A stretch of 62,860 nucleotides of DNA, taken from contig CATYOF010000015.1 in NCBI GenBank assembly GCA_958410215.1, positions 1 through 62,860 of the forward strand. The letters are read 5' to 3'. A program made the translations under genes and the position numbers. The first letter of the stretch is position 1, and each line of letters opens with the position of its first letter. The DNA is from an uncultured Cryptobacterium sp. Its GTDB lineage: Bacteria > Actinomycetota > Coriobacteriia > Coriobacteriales > Eggerthellaceae. The notes beneath the pieces are model-generated. The model made no database searches and was not told the DNA's origin. It saw nothing but the letters and a program-made list of their open reading frames with translations. Below are positions 43,737 to 51,767 of this stretch, in pieces.

Positions 43737-44333
43737 TTAGCCTAACAGCGTTGAAAGAATGCTAATAGCACCCCAGCCGCAACAAAATCCAATAGGAAGA
43801 GCGATCAAGCACCGTAGCGCCATCTTTCCCCACCATATTTTTCCAGCCTTTTGGTTAACTTCAGAAGTTACTTGCGGATCCTCGCCCCGCATAAAAGCCT
43901 CTACGGAACGATAAGTAAACAGTTGGTTGTTGTGCTTTATTTTGTCCGCCAAAATGGCACTCACCATTGCAGGAATCCACAACGCCACAAACGGTACGAA
44001 AATAACTAGTAAATCCAAATCCATTAAAGCTGTTACCAGAACCCACGCCACAGCAAGTCCACCACAGATAGCCATAATATATCCAAGCTTATTCAGCCTC
44101 TGGGCTTCTGCGCTTAACGTTGCCTTCATTTCTTCCACATCTCCTTTAATAAGCGAGTCAACACTTACGTCGAAGAGATTGCTTAAAAGCAACAGGCTTT
44201 GCACATCAGGATAGGTACGATCAGTTTCCCAGTTTGAAATAGTTTGACGCGAAACGAAAATTGCCTCCGCCAATTCTTCCTGGGACATACCTAAACGAGC
44301 GCGATGCTCTTTGATATGCGTTGCCAGTTCCAT
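43737..44333 (-). CDS. XRE-type HTH regulator with membrane C-terminus
   Basis: A 198-residue protein. The N-terminal XRE domain (about 1-62) reads MELATHIKEHRARLGMSQEE, then SRQTISNWETDRTYPD, the DNA-binding helices. After a linker, hydrophobic segments near 85-105, 107-130 and 170-195 anchor it in the membrane, so it may sense envelope state or a membrane ligand. The ATG at 44331-44333 follows AAAGGGA; the frame extends 46 codons upstream, but that part lacks the domain pattern and a site. The likely targets are its own and adjacent genes. Confidence 0.8.
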   Translation of the reverse strand: MELATHIKEHRARLGMSQEELAEAIFVSRQTISNWETDRTYPDVQSLLLLSNLFDVSVDSLIKGDVEEMKATLSAEAQRLNKLGYIMAICGGLAVAWVLVTALMDLDLLVIFVPFVALWIPAMVSAILADKIKHNNQLFTYRSVEAFMRGEDPQVTSEVNQKAGKIWWGKMALRCLIALPIGFCCGWGAISILSTLLG

Positions 44334-44581
44334 GCAATCCCTTTCTGGTAGGAAATGTCTCAGATCGCGGATTACTCTACCACCTAATTGTTTTGACATG
44401 CTAGCTTTTTGAGCATTTTGCGCCTGCCAAATGTCTTTGACAACGATGTGACCTGGTATTTTAATCTGCACTTACTCGGAGTTTCCCTCTAAAGTCCTTC
44501 TCTATATAATAAGCACCAGTATTTACACAATACATTTTTGTCACGAACCATAACTATTAAGGTAGCCAGTAAGGAGAGCTC

Positions 44582-46525
44582 ATGCTTTCTGGTAACAACG
44601 ATAAAAACTCAAAAGAGATTCCTTCTATTGTTCTAAACGGAATCAAAAACATCCCAGAGAATTACTCCTTACCAAAACTACATGGAAGTGAGTGCTTCAA
44701 GGCGACCCTTATTCGCCTTGCTATTCCTGGCGTATTCATTGCTATTTGTCTGCTTATAATAACCACCGCTCCCGCACAATCAGATTCTACTGTTTTGCAA
44801 GGCTGGATTGCATTTGCGATAGTTTTCGCCATTTGGTGGGTAGCTCACTGGTATTTCGCCAAGTGGAAAAACGCCAACAAGCAGAATAACCCCACACCTT
44901 ACCCCCGTGCATTTATCACACTTGGCAAAGGCATATCTGCACTCATCCTGTTCTATCTCTTCACCATATTCCTAGAGCTTCTTTCCCTAACCGATACCGC
45001 CGATATCTCAAACCCCATTACCTTAATCTTAGGTTTGAGCTGGGATATTACGTGGAGATCAGGCATGCCACTTGCTATTCTCTTTATGGTAATAGCGCGT
45101 GCCTGCAGCAACGGCTATAAGAATTGGTGCGCAAGCGAACGTGAAGCTTTTGGCAAACGCATTCAGAAAGAAAACTTGACTCCTGTTGAAGCGCTAGAAG
45201 AACAGGTCGGTCTTGTCTGGTGGCTTGATGAAATTATTCGTGTGCTAGTTGCACTCGCTAACGCCCTAGGAGCGGTAGGCATTCTTGTCGCATTACTCAT
45301 GCACTCCCCCATCACGTTAGTATTAGCAACCAGCGGTCTTTTCAGCCCAGAAAAAATCTCATATATCATCTTTACTGTTCCATGGTTTAGTGAATTCATG
45401 ACAGCAATTGGTCAACTGAGCGCCGCAGGAATGTGGGTATTTGTGCTTACTGCTGGCATCGTCCGCATTGTATGGCGTAAATTCTTAGACTGGTCTGCTC
45501 TTAACACTGCCGAAGAAATCCAAGATATCGAAGAGCGAAAAAGGGATGGCGAAGAGGAGCCGCAATTCGAGTGCATCGTTAATGGCGAAAAAGCTCCAGG
45601 CACAGAAGTACCAAATGTCGGTGTCTACCTTCAAGGTTCCCTTATAAGAATTGGAAGAATTACAGGCTGGATTTCACTTGTCTTGGGATGCTGTTCTATC
45701 TTGATGTCCTTACTAAATCCTGCATTAAACGGATTCTTTGCAAACATCTTCCAAATTATTGGCGTGATACTTTCGGCTAGTGCGTTGCCTCTTTTTGCGC
45801 TCATCTTATTCGTAGTGCTTGTAGTTGTTAATGCATGTGAATTGCGCTGGTATGAAGGCACAAATAAGACCCACAAGTCCATTCACAGCTTCATGAAAAC
45901 AGCTAGACGCGTAGGATACGCAATCTGCTTGCTGTGCGTTGGCTATGCACTAGTAATGGCTCAACTTAACAACAACATTATCGGTTTGATTACTCAGAAC
46001 GTCGCTGAAGGCGTGAATGAAGCTACTATTTGGACGCTTGTAACGCAGTTGATAGTGGAATCGGCACTCTACCTGGTTATTATTGCAGTATTGTTATATG
46101 CCGCTTATCGATTTATCGACAACGAATTCATTCTTCCAAACACCAGCTACAATGGTGGCTACTCTGGCGCTTATAGCAGAGGTTACTCAGGCGGATCATT
46201 TGGCGGCTCTTCTGGCGGCAGTGGCGGTTCGAGCTACTCTGGTAACTCATGGGGAAATTCCTTTTCAACAACATATGTCGGCGGCAAAGCATATCACCAG
46301 CAGAATAATAGCTGGGGTGGCTCTACCATTTATGATGGCTGGGGTTCAAAGGTAGGGTCAACCCGCCAAGGCGTATTTGGGAATACCAAAGTTGAATATG
46401 GTGGACAACAATACGAAGTGCGCGATGGCATCTTTGGCGACAAAATTGTCACTGACGAAAACGGAAAAGAAGTTGGTCGCATCACCGAAGGTTTATTCGG
46501 CAACAACACTTTCAAGAAGAGCTAA
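44582..46525 (+). CDS. Polytopic membrane protein with Gly/Ser/Tyr-rich tail and GxFG repeats
   Basis: A 647-residue protein of unknown function. About eight to ten hydrophobic segments lie in residues 40-515, interrupted by a charged cytosolic loop (about 305-340, EEIQDIEERKRDGEEEP). From about 520 the chain is Gly/Ser/Tyr/Asn-rich (YSGGSFGGSSGGSGGSSYS). The last 55 residues repeat a short motif: GVFGNTKVEYGG, GIFGDKIVTDENG and GLFGNNTF, each about 20 residues apart. The motif looks like short beta strands. I do not recognise the family. The ATG follows AAGGAGAG. It is divergent from the HTH membrane regulator, so the two may be functionally linked. Confidence 0.75.
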   Translation: MLSGNNDKNSKEIPSIVLNGIKNIPENYSLPKLHGSECFKATLIRLAIPGVFIAICLLIITTAPAQSDSTVLQGWIAFAIVFAIWWVAHWYFAKWKNANKQNNPTPYPRAFITLGKGISALILFYLFTIFLELLSLTDTADISNPITLILGLSWDITWRSGMPLAILFMVIARACSNGYKNWCASEREAFGKRIQKENLTPVEALEEQVGLVWWLDEIIRVLVALANALGAVGILVALLMHSPITLVLATSGLFSPEKISYIIFTVPWFSEFMTAIGQLSAAGMWVFVLTAGIVRIVWRKFLDWSALNTAEEIQDIEERKRDGEEEPQFECIVNGEKAPGTEVPNVGVYLQGSLIRIGRITGWISLVLGCCSILMSLLNPALNGFFANIFQIIGVILSASALPLFALILFVVLVVVNACELRWYEGTNKTHKSIHSFMKTARRVGYAICLLCVGYALVMAQLNNNIIGLITQNVAEGVNEATIWTLVTQLIVESALYLVIIAVLLYAAYRFIDNEFILPNTSYNGGYSGAYSRGYSGGSFGGSSGGSGGSSYSGNSWGNSFSTTYVGGKAYHQQNNSWGGSTIYDGWGSKVGSTRQGVFGNTKVEYGGQQYEVRDGIFGDKIVTDENGKEVGRITEGLFGNNTFKKS

Positions 46526-46612
46526 TGCGAGTTAGCAGCTAAAGTGTAGATAATATACGCAATGCTTACGTGTTTAGCTATAGATCAAGAGTACGTTTCT
46601 ACTTATCCTCTA

Positions 46613-46696
46613 CTACCCCATTGTAAAGGTATATACTGCAAGCCCAATAACAACTATCGCTAGCACAATTCCAATAATGATATTTGAACGTGACAT
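46613..46696 (-). CDS. 27-residue single-helix membrane peptide
   Basis: A short frame reads MSRSNIIIGIVLAIVVIGLA, followed by a C-terminal VYTFTMG and a TAG stop. It has a short polar start, one hydrophobic helix and no charges afterwards, as in many tiny membrane proteins. A possible ribosome site, GAGGT, lies 6 bases before the ATG (46694-46696). It lies between the convergent membrane protein gene and tyrS, so its codons are not shadows of another gene. There is no family assignment; the frame could be chance, but the hydrophobic content and site argue for a real gene. Confidence 0.5.
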   Translation of the reverse strand: MSRSNIIIGIVLAIVVIGLAVYTFTMG

Positions 46697-46769
46697 ATAA
46701 ATAACCTCACGTTTCTAAACAACTTAGCAAGAAATTCAATAAAACTCACATTGCTGGTAAAAACAGTGA

Positions 46770-46868
46770 GCGGAAACACCTTGAATGCAGATAGGGTGAA
46801 GGCAAAGCGTAGCGTACTTTGTTACGCGAGCTTTGCCTGGAGCCCTAGCTGTGCCAAGGTGTTTCCGC
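46770..46868. repeat. 99-bp inverted-repeat hairpin element
   Basis: GCGGAAACACCTTG (46770-46783) pairs perfectly with 46855-46868. Inside, AGGCAAAGC (about 46800) pairs with GCTTTGCCT, with further short pairs towards the tip (GCGTA/TACGC). The layout is nested as in the elements at 1578 and 3726, but core homology is weak. It lies 40 bases after the tyrS stop in the convergent gap and may also serve as a terminator. The rest of this gap (46526-46769) holds only the 27-residue frame. Confidence 0.65.
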
Positions 46869-46907
46869 ACAGCGTCATACCGTTTCTTACGAGTATTACG
46901 ACGTTAG

Positions 46908-48125
46908 CTATAACGTCGTAATATGTACGAACTTGCGCTTGCCTACCTGAACAACAGCATCCTTCAACATTTCTGGAGCAACGTTGTAAGTTTTTGCAGG
47001 AATAGCTTCGCCATTTACTTTAACGCCACCCTGGTCAATCATACGACGAGCATCGCCGGTGGAATTGGTTAATCCTGCATCGAAAATCAACTTTGCCAGA
47101 TAAACTAAACCTTCATCATTTGGCGTCAAATCAGCGGCAAAATCCGCTACATCGTCAGGAATTTCATGCTTCTTAAACTGCTTGTCAAACGCAGCTTCTG
47201 CTTCCTGGGCAGCAGTTTCATCATAGTAAGCAGCCACGATATTTTGAGCCAAATCGCGCTTGCAACGATTGGGGTGAATATCCCCCGATGCAAGACCAGC
47301 TTCAATATTGTCGATTTCAGCAACAGGTACTGTAGATGCCAAACGGTAGTATTTGATCATCAATTCATCCGGAATGGACATAACCTTGCCGAACATATCA
47401 TTAGGCTCATCAGTCAAACCAATGTAGTTACCATAGCTCTTAGACATCTTCTTGACACCGTCGGTGCCTTCAAGCAAAGGAAGGGTAAGACAAACCTGAG
47501 GTTCCATACCCATCTTTTCCATAAGCTCACGGCCAGCAAGTAAGTTAAACAGCTGATCCGTACCGCCAAGCTCAACATCAGCTTTAATTACCACTGAGTC
47601 GTATGCCTGCATAATGGGGTATAAAAATTCATGAAGAGCAATAGACTGATTATTAGTGTAACGATTATGGAAATCGTCGCGCTCCAGAATGCGAGCAACC
47701 GTGAAGTTGGAAGCAATCTTGAGCAATTGCTCCAAATCCATGCTCAAAATCCACTCAGAGTTATAACGAAGCGTGGTTTTTTCTGGATCAAGAATTTTAA
47801 ACGCCTGATCAACATAGGTTTGAGCATTTTCCTTAATCTGTTCGCGCGTAAGCTGAGGACGCGTGGTATTGCGACCAGAAGGATCGCCAATCAAGGCGGT
47901 GCCATCGCCAATAATAAGCGTTACCTGATGCCCCAAATCCTGAAAAGCACGCAGCTTGCGCAGCGGCACTGCATGTCCTAAATGGATATCGGGTGCCGTC
48001 GGATCTACGCCAAGCTTAATGTTTAAAGGCTTATCGCGTTTTAGCTTTTCCATAAGGGCAGCCTCGGGCACAATTTCTGCCGTGCCTGATTGAATAATAT
48101 GAAACTGTTCTTCAGGTGAAATCAT
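46908..48125 (-). CDS. tyrS: Tyrosyl-tRNA synthetase
   Basis: A 405-residue class I aminoacyl-tRNA synthetase that charges tRNA-Tyr. The signature HLGH (in DIHLGHAVPLRKL, about 48-60) and KMSKS (about 230) are present. An S4-type RNA-binding domain forms the C-terminus (DARRMIDQGGVKVNGE, about 355-371). The length fits the TyrZ branch rather than the 424-residue E. coli form. I chose the ATG at 48123-48125 (MISPEEQF) after AGAGGA; the upstream in-frame start adds MRRGI. No T-box leader was found upstream. Confidence 0.95.
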   Translation of the reverse strand: MISPEEQFHIIQSGTAEIVPEAALMEKLKRDKPLNIKLGVDPTAPDIHLGHAVPLRKLRAFQDLGHQVTLIIGDGTALIGDPSGRNTTRPQLTREQIKENAQTYVDQAFKILDPEKTTLRYNSEWILSMDLEQLLKIASNFTVARILERDDFHNRYTNNQSIALHEFLYPIMQAYDSVVIKADVELGGTDQLFNLLAGRELMEKMGMEPQVCLTLPLLEGTDGVKKMSKSYGNYIGLTDEPNDMFGKVMSIPDELMIKYYRLASTVPVAEIDNIEAGLASGDIHPNRCKRDLAQNIVAAYYDETAAQEAEAAFDKQFKKHEIPDDVADFAADLTPNDEGLVYLAKLIFDAGLTNSTGDARRMIDQGGVKVNGEAIPAKTYNVAPEMLKDAVVQVGKRKFVHITTL

Positions 48126-48280
48126 AATTCCTCTTCTCAAGTTATACGCAGAGATTCTATCACAGCTTTTCTCTTCGCCTATACGTCTCTAGGTATACGC
48201 CTCCGCATATACGGAATATGCCGTTTTCATATGTCGTGCACGTTTCATGATGCCAAAAACTCAATTCTTTGTTTTAAGAT

Positions 48281-50809
48281 CTACGAAACTCCGCGAAACA
48301 AATGCCCCGACGTTACCCCTTCAGCCTTCGAAACCTTATCACCACTCTTAAGTGCGATATCACGAGCACGAACCGCGCGCTGCACCTTTTTCGTAGTTTC
48401 AGAAACATTCATTAGCGTGGTATCAACCATCAAAGTTGAAACGCCCACATGAATAAGCTCGGGAACCAGATGTGCAATATCAAGAGAAACTGCATTGTAT
48501 AAATGACTGCGACCAAGAGCATCAGTAATTACTGGCATCTCATAACCCTTACGGTCCTTCAAATGATGCGGACTTTTACGACGCGCACATGTTGTACACT
48601 TCTGGTTGCAAGGACCTTGACTCATAAGTAAGCAGTGTTCAGTAATCATTAGCTCAGTTGAACCCATAATGGTTACTCCCAGCGGCACCGAAGAAACTTC
48701 GCCCAACTCTTCAATTTGCACCAGCGAAAGTTCAGGAGAAAGCCAGATACGCTGCGCCCCCAAATCAGCCATTGCCTGCAAGTCTAACCTATTCGTTACC
48801 GGAATGTGGGGACCCACTTCGGGTAGCGCGCCTAATTCTCCTGCGCGAACTAATTGCCCTAGATTTTCCACCACTACTGGTTTTTCAGCGCGGACACGAT
48901 TCCAAATATCAAAACCACCCCGAAGCTCTTCATCGAACATATGAGATACCGTAGGTAGAATTGGAATGCACTGCTTTGGATAGCCTGCCTGTTCAGCAGT
49001 GCCCGAAAGCTGCCCGGCAATTACTGCTTCTCCTCGACGATAGTTCAGGGCGGGAACATAGATAAAATCAGCACCTGCACGTTTTGCCGCACGTGCACAC
49101 GCAGGATTAGTAGCTAATACCCCAACCTTGCATCCACCTTTTCGTAAAGGTGTAGCAAATACTCGCTGCGGAACACGTTCGAGGCTGCGGTCATGATAAG
49201 AAGCAAGCATTGCCTCTTGCAGTTCTTCCGCCGCACGAGCGCGAAGCTTATGTAGTAGCGAAAAGCCCATACCCACGCCTTCATCGAGAGCGATATCCAG
49301 ATCGGTTAAAACAAAAGGCGTTGTTCCCATACGGTCAATATGGTCATGAACTTCTTCTGCAGTAATAGCCTTAGTACGCGCTGCTTCAATTTCGGGGCCT
49401 TCAACGGTAACGCTTACCGGCAATGCGCTGCCAACTTGGGCGGTAAACGTAAGCTTGGCAGGCTGCCCTAAATGCAACGCTACCGCACCTGTAATAGGAA
49501 CCGCTGGCTGACGAGCGTCATCGACAAAGGCAGCTTCTGCATTTCGTACACGAAATACGCGATCGCCTTTCCCTACCGCTTTATCAACCGAAAGAACCAC
49601 TTTGCCCAATTGCGTCGTTTCGTTAGTGTTTTCAAAACCATCAATCGTATGAACGAAATGTCCACGATTGGTCCAAAATTCAATGGCATCGCCTACATGA
49701 AGTTCCGTTTCAGCATCAAGCGTTACTTTGCCTTCTTTCGCGCGCGTCACGCGACCAATAAATACCCCACGATTGTTCGGGCGGCCATAGCTCATAATTT
49801 CGTTGCCACGTTGGCCTTCTAAGTAAGCTGTCGTAAACCCACGCGAAAATGCTTCAGACAACACCTGATGTTCAGCCTCGGTAGCGCGAGGATTAATGGG
49901 GTCTCCTGCAAGTTCAACACTGCCACAATCAGCTTCGGCGCGACGGGCTTCCGCCATCCAGGCTAACGTGCGATCAAGAACCTGGCGGTATACCCCCACC
50001 ACGCTTTTTACGTATTCGGGAGATTTCATGCGCCCTTCAATTTTAAGTGACGTTGCACCCGCTTCAATAAGTTCAGGAAGCACGTCGATAGTGCATAGAT
50101 CTTTTGGAGACAGCAGATGTTCCCCAGGCGCATCAAGAGTTTTGCGCAATGCCACATTATGCAAGGTATAAGGCAAGCGACATGCCTGGGCACAACGGCC
50201 TCGGTTAGCGGATCTGCCGCCAACCATTGAAGACATAAAGCACTGACCCGAATAACAAATGCACAACGCTCCGTGAGCGAATACTTCAACTTCTATACCA
50301 AGCTCGCGCGCTAATTGCGACAGACGAGAAATTTCGGCAAAAGAAAGCTCTCGAGCAAGCGTTACGCGCGATGCACCCAATGCCGCTGCTGCTTGAATGC
50401 CATCTTCGGTATGCGTGTTCATCTGAGTTGACACATGCACTTCACAACCGGGAAGGATACGGCGAAGCTCAAGCGCTATGCCAATATCTTGCACGATGAA
50501 AGCATCCACCCCGCAGCGATATGCCTGGCGAGCAAGTTCTAGAGCATCCTCAACTTCGGAAGGCAACACGATAGTGTTAAGTGTAAGGTAAATCTTCACC
50601 CCACGAAGATGGGCATAATCGCACGCTTCTGCCAAATCATCGAAGGTAAAGTTATCGGCGCCGCGACGTGCATTAAAGTGTCCCGCCCCCAGATATACCG
50701 CATCCGCGCCAGCCTGAACAGCCGCATGCAAACATGCCATATTGCCCGCAGGGGCAAGAAGTTCTACCGCAGGCACTTCAGAGGTGTTTTGTTCGAACGT
50801 TTCTTTCAC
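48281..50809 (-). CDS. U32 family peptidase / RlhA-like protein with DUF3656
   Basis: An 842-residue cytosolic protein. The N-terminal TIM-barrel region (about 15-300) is the U32 fold: ELLAPAGNMACLHAAVQAGA, and the U32 signature in VEVFAHGALCICYSGQC (about 172-188) followed by RGRCAQACRLPY with cluster-type cysteines. A DUF3656-like middle (about 350-500) and a second U32-like half (about 560-820, ending CTTCARRKSPHH) follow. Members include PrtC-type proteins and RlhA, which hydroxylates C2501 of 23S rRNA, so an RNA-modifying role is as likely as a peptidase. I chose the GTG at 50807-50809, 7 bases after AAGGA; a TTG one codon upstream is possible. Confidence 0.85.
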   Translation of the reverse strand: MKETFEQNTSEVPAVELLAPAGNMACLHAAVQAGADAVYLGAGHFNARRGADNFTFDDLAEACDYAHLRGVKIYLTLNTIVLPSEVEDALELARQAYRCGVDAFIVQDIGIALELRRILPGCEVHVSTQMNTHTEDGIQAAAALGASRVTLARELSFAEISRLSQLARELGIEVEVFAHGALCICYSGQCFMSSMVGGRSANRGRCAQACRLPYTLHNVALRKTLDAPGEHLLSPKDLCTIDVLPELIEAGATSLKIEGRMKSPEYVKSVVGVYRQVLDRTLAWMAEARRAEADCGSVELAGDPINPRATEAEHQVLSEAFSRGFTTAYLEGQRGNEIMSYGRPNNRGVFIGRVTRAKEGKVTLDAETELHVGDAIEFWTNRGHFVHTIDGFENTNETTQLGKVVLSVDKAVGKGDRVFRVRNAEAAFVDDARQPAVPITGAVALHLGQPAKLTFTAQVGSALPVSVTVEGPEIEAARTKAITAEEVHDHIDRMGTTPFVLTDLDIALDEGVGMGFSLLHKLRARAAEELQEAMLASYHDRSLERVPQRVFATPLRKGGCKVGVLATNPACARAAKRAGADFIYVPALNYRRGEAVIAGQLSGTAEQAGYPKQCIPILPTVSHMFDEELRGGFDIWNRVRAEKPVVVENLGQLVRAGELGALPEVGPHIPVTNRLDLQAMADLGAQRIWLSPELSLVQIEELGEVSSVPLGVTIMGSTELMITEHCLLMSQGPCNQKCTTCARRKSPHHLKDRKGYEMPVITDALGRSHLYNAVSLDIAHLVPELIHVGVSTLMVDTTLMNVSETTKKVQRAVRARDIALKSGDKVSKAEGVTSGHLFRGVS

Positions 50810-51003
50810 CAATACATCCTTATCGTATTCTAGAGTTACTTCATGAGGTCATTGTATGAGCGCCAACTCCACTGAAAGCGCCCTTGAAAAGTAATTTTGA
50901 AAGCACTTGCCGAAAGCATTCCATTACCGCAACCCCACTAAAAGTGTCTTACCATTGCTAACAAAGGCTAATGAAGCTTAGTTAATAAGAAAGCCTCGTA
51001 ACA

Positions 51004-51034
51004 CAAAAAGCGACCACCCCAATGATGGCCGCTT
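51004..51034 (-). terminator. Intrinsic terminator after the lipoprotein gene
   Basis: AAGCGGCCA and TGGTCGCTT (minus strand) pair with one mismatch around a 9-nt loop, followed by TTTTGTG. It lies about 30 bases after the lipoprotein stop. The remaining gap (50810-51003) shows no gene. Confidence 0.65.
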
Positions 51035-51062
51035 ACGTATTACCCTTTAAGAAAAAACTGCG

Positions 51063-51551
51063 TTAGGCAGACTGGGCCTTACTATCTGCATCCTGGAAAG
51101 CGGCAATTCCCGCATCATAGTGCGACTGAATATCCGCGATACGAGAATCGTACGTGCTGTAATCAAAAGAGCCGCTTTCAGGGGCTTTTACATCCTCGTA
51201 CAACTGCACATAGTCGCTCAGCGCCGACTGCATTTCGGTAGCGCCTGTTACATAGGACTTATGAATGTCCGTCATTGCGTCAGGCGGCGTTAGCGCATTA
51301 AGATCATCAACACACTTGTTAACTGCCTCAAGCTGCGCATCAAGCGAAACCACTTCGCCATCTTTTACTGCTGTAGCAAATTCTTCCATATTGGTATTAA
51401 GCGTATCCATAATGGTATTTACCGAAGACATGTACTTGCGGTTTTGCGTTTGAGCGTCCTGTTCGGCGTTATTACCAGAACAACCCACTAGCGCAGCAAG
51501 ACAAGTCACAGCCAACAGCGCAACCAAAATAATACGTGCTTTCGTTTTCAT
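51063..51551 (-). CDS. Lipoprotein, mostly helical, unknown function
   Basis: A 162-residue exported lipoprotein. MKTKARIILVALLAVTCLAA leads to the lipobox LVGC (Cys about 23), where signal peptidase II would cut and a diacylglycerol would be attached. The mature part is rich in long amphipathic helices (NRKYMSSVNTIMDTLNTNME, then LEAVNKCVDDLNALTPPDAM and later YDSRIADIQSHYDAGIAAF). No enzyme motif is visible. The ATG at 51549-51551 follows AAAGGA; a longer frame lacks a site. It is probably monocistronic. Confidence 0.8.
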   Translation of the reverse strand: MKTKARIILVALLAVTCLAALVGCSGNNAEQDAQTQNRKYMSSVNTIMDTLNTNMEEFATAVKDGEVVSLDAQLEAVNKCVDDLNALTPPDAMTDIHKSYVTGATEMQSALSDYVQLYEDVKAPESGSFDYSTYDSRIADIQSHYDAGIAAFQDADSKAQSA

Positions 51552-51644
51552 ATAATCCTTTCGACCGTTTAGAAAACAGTATCCCATATCTTATAGGAAC
51601 AAGGCGGTTTGTAGGGGCTTTGTTGGAAAAGACCCACAAAGCAC

Positions 51645-51680
51645 GCAAAAAGGGTTGCTGAAAAATTCACAGCAACCCTT
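51645..51680 (-). terminator. Intrinsic terminator of the penicillin-binding protein gene
   Basis: AAGGGTTGCTG and CAGCAACCCTT form a perfect 11-bp stem with a 9-nt loop. On the minus strand a T run (five T including the stem end) follows. It is about 90 bases after the stop. Confidence 0.85.
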
Positions 51681-51767
51681 GTAAAACGTTATTTACTTAA
51701 GCGCAGGCACCTTTTTGCCTAAGTGCAGGTATCTTTCTAGCATTCTGAAGGTATTAGAAGTAAAACG

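Noticed and set aside
48126..48280. T-box or other riboswitch before tyrS
   Set aside because: The gap is only about 155 bases and contains no AGGGTGG-type motif or terminator.
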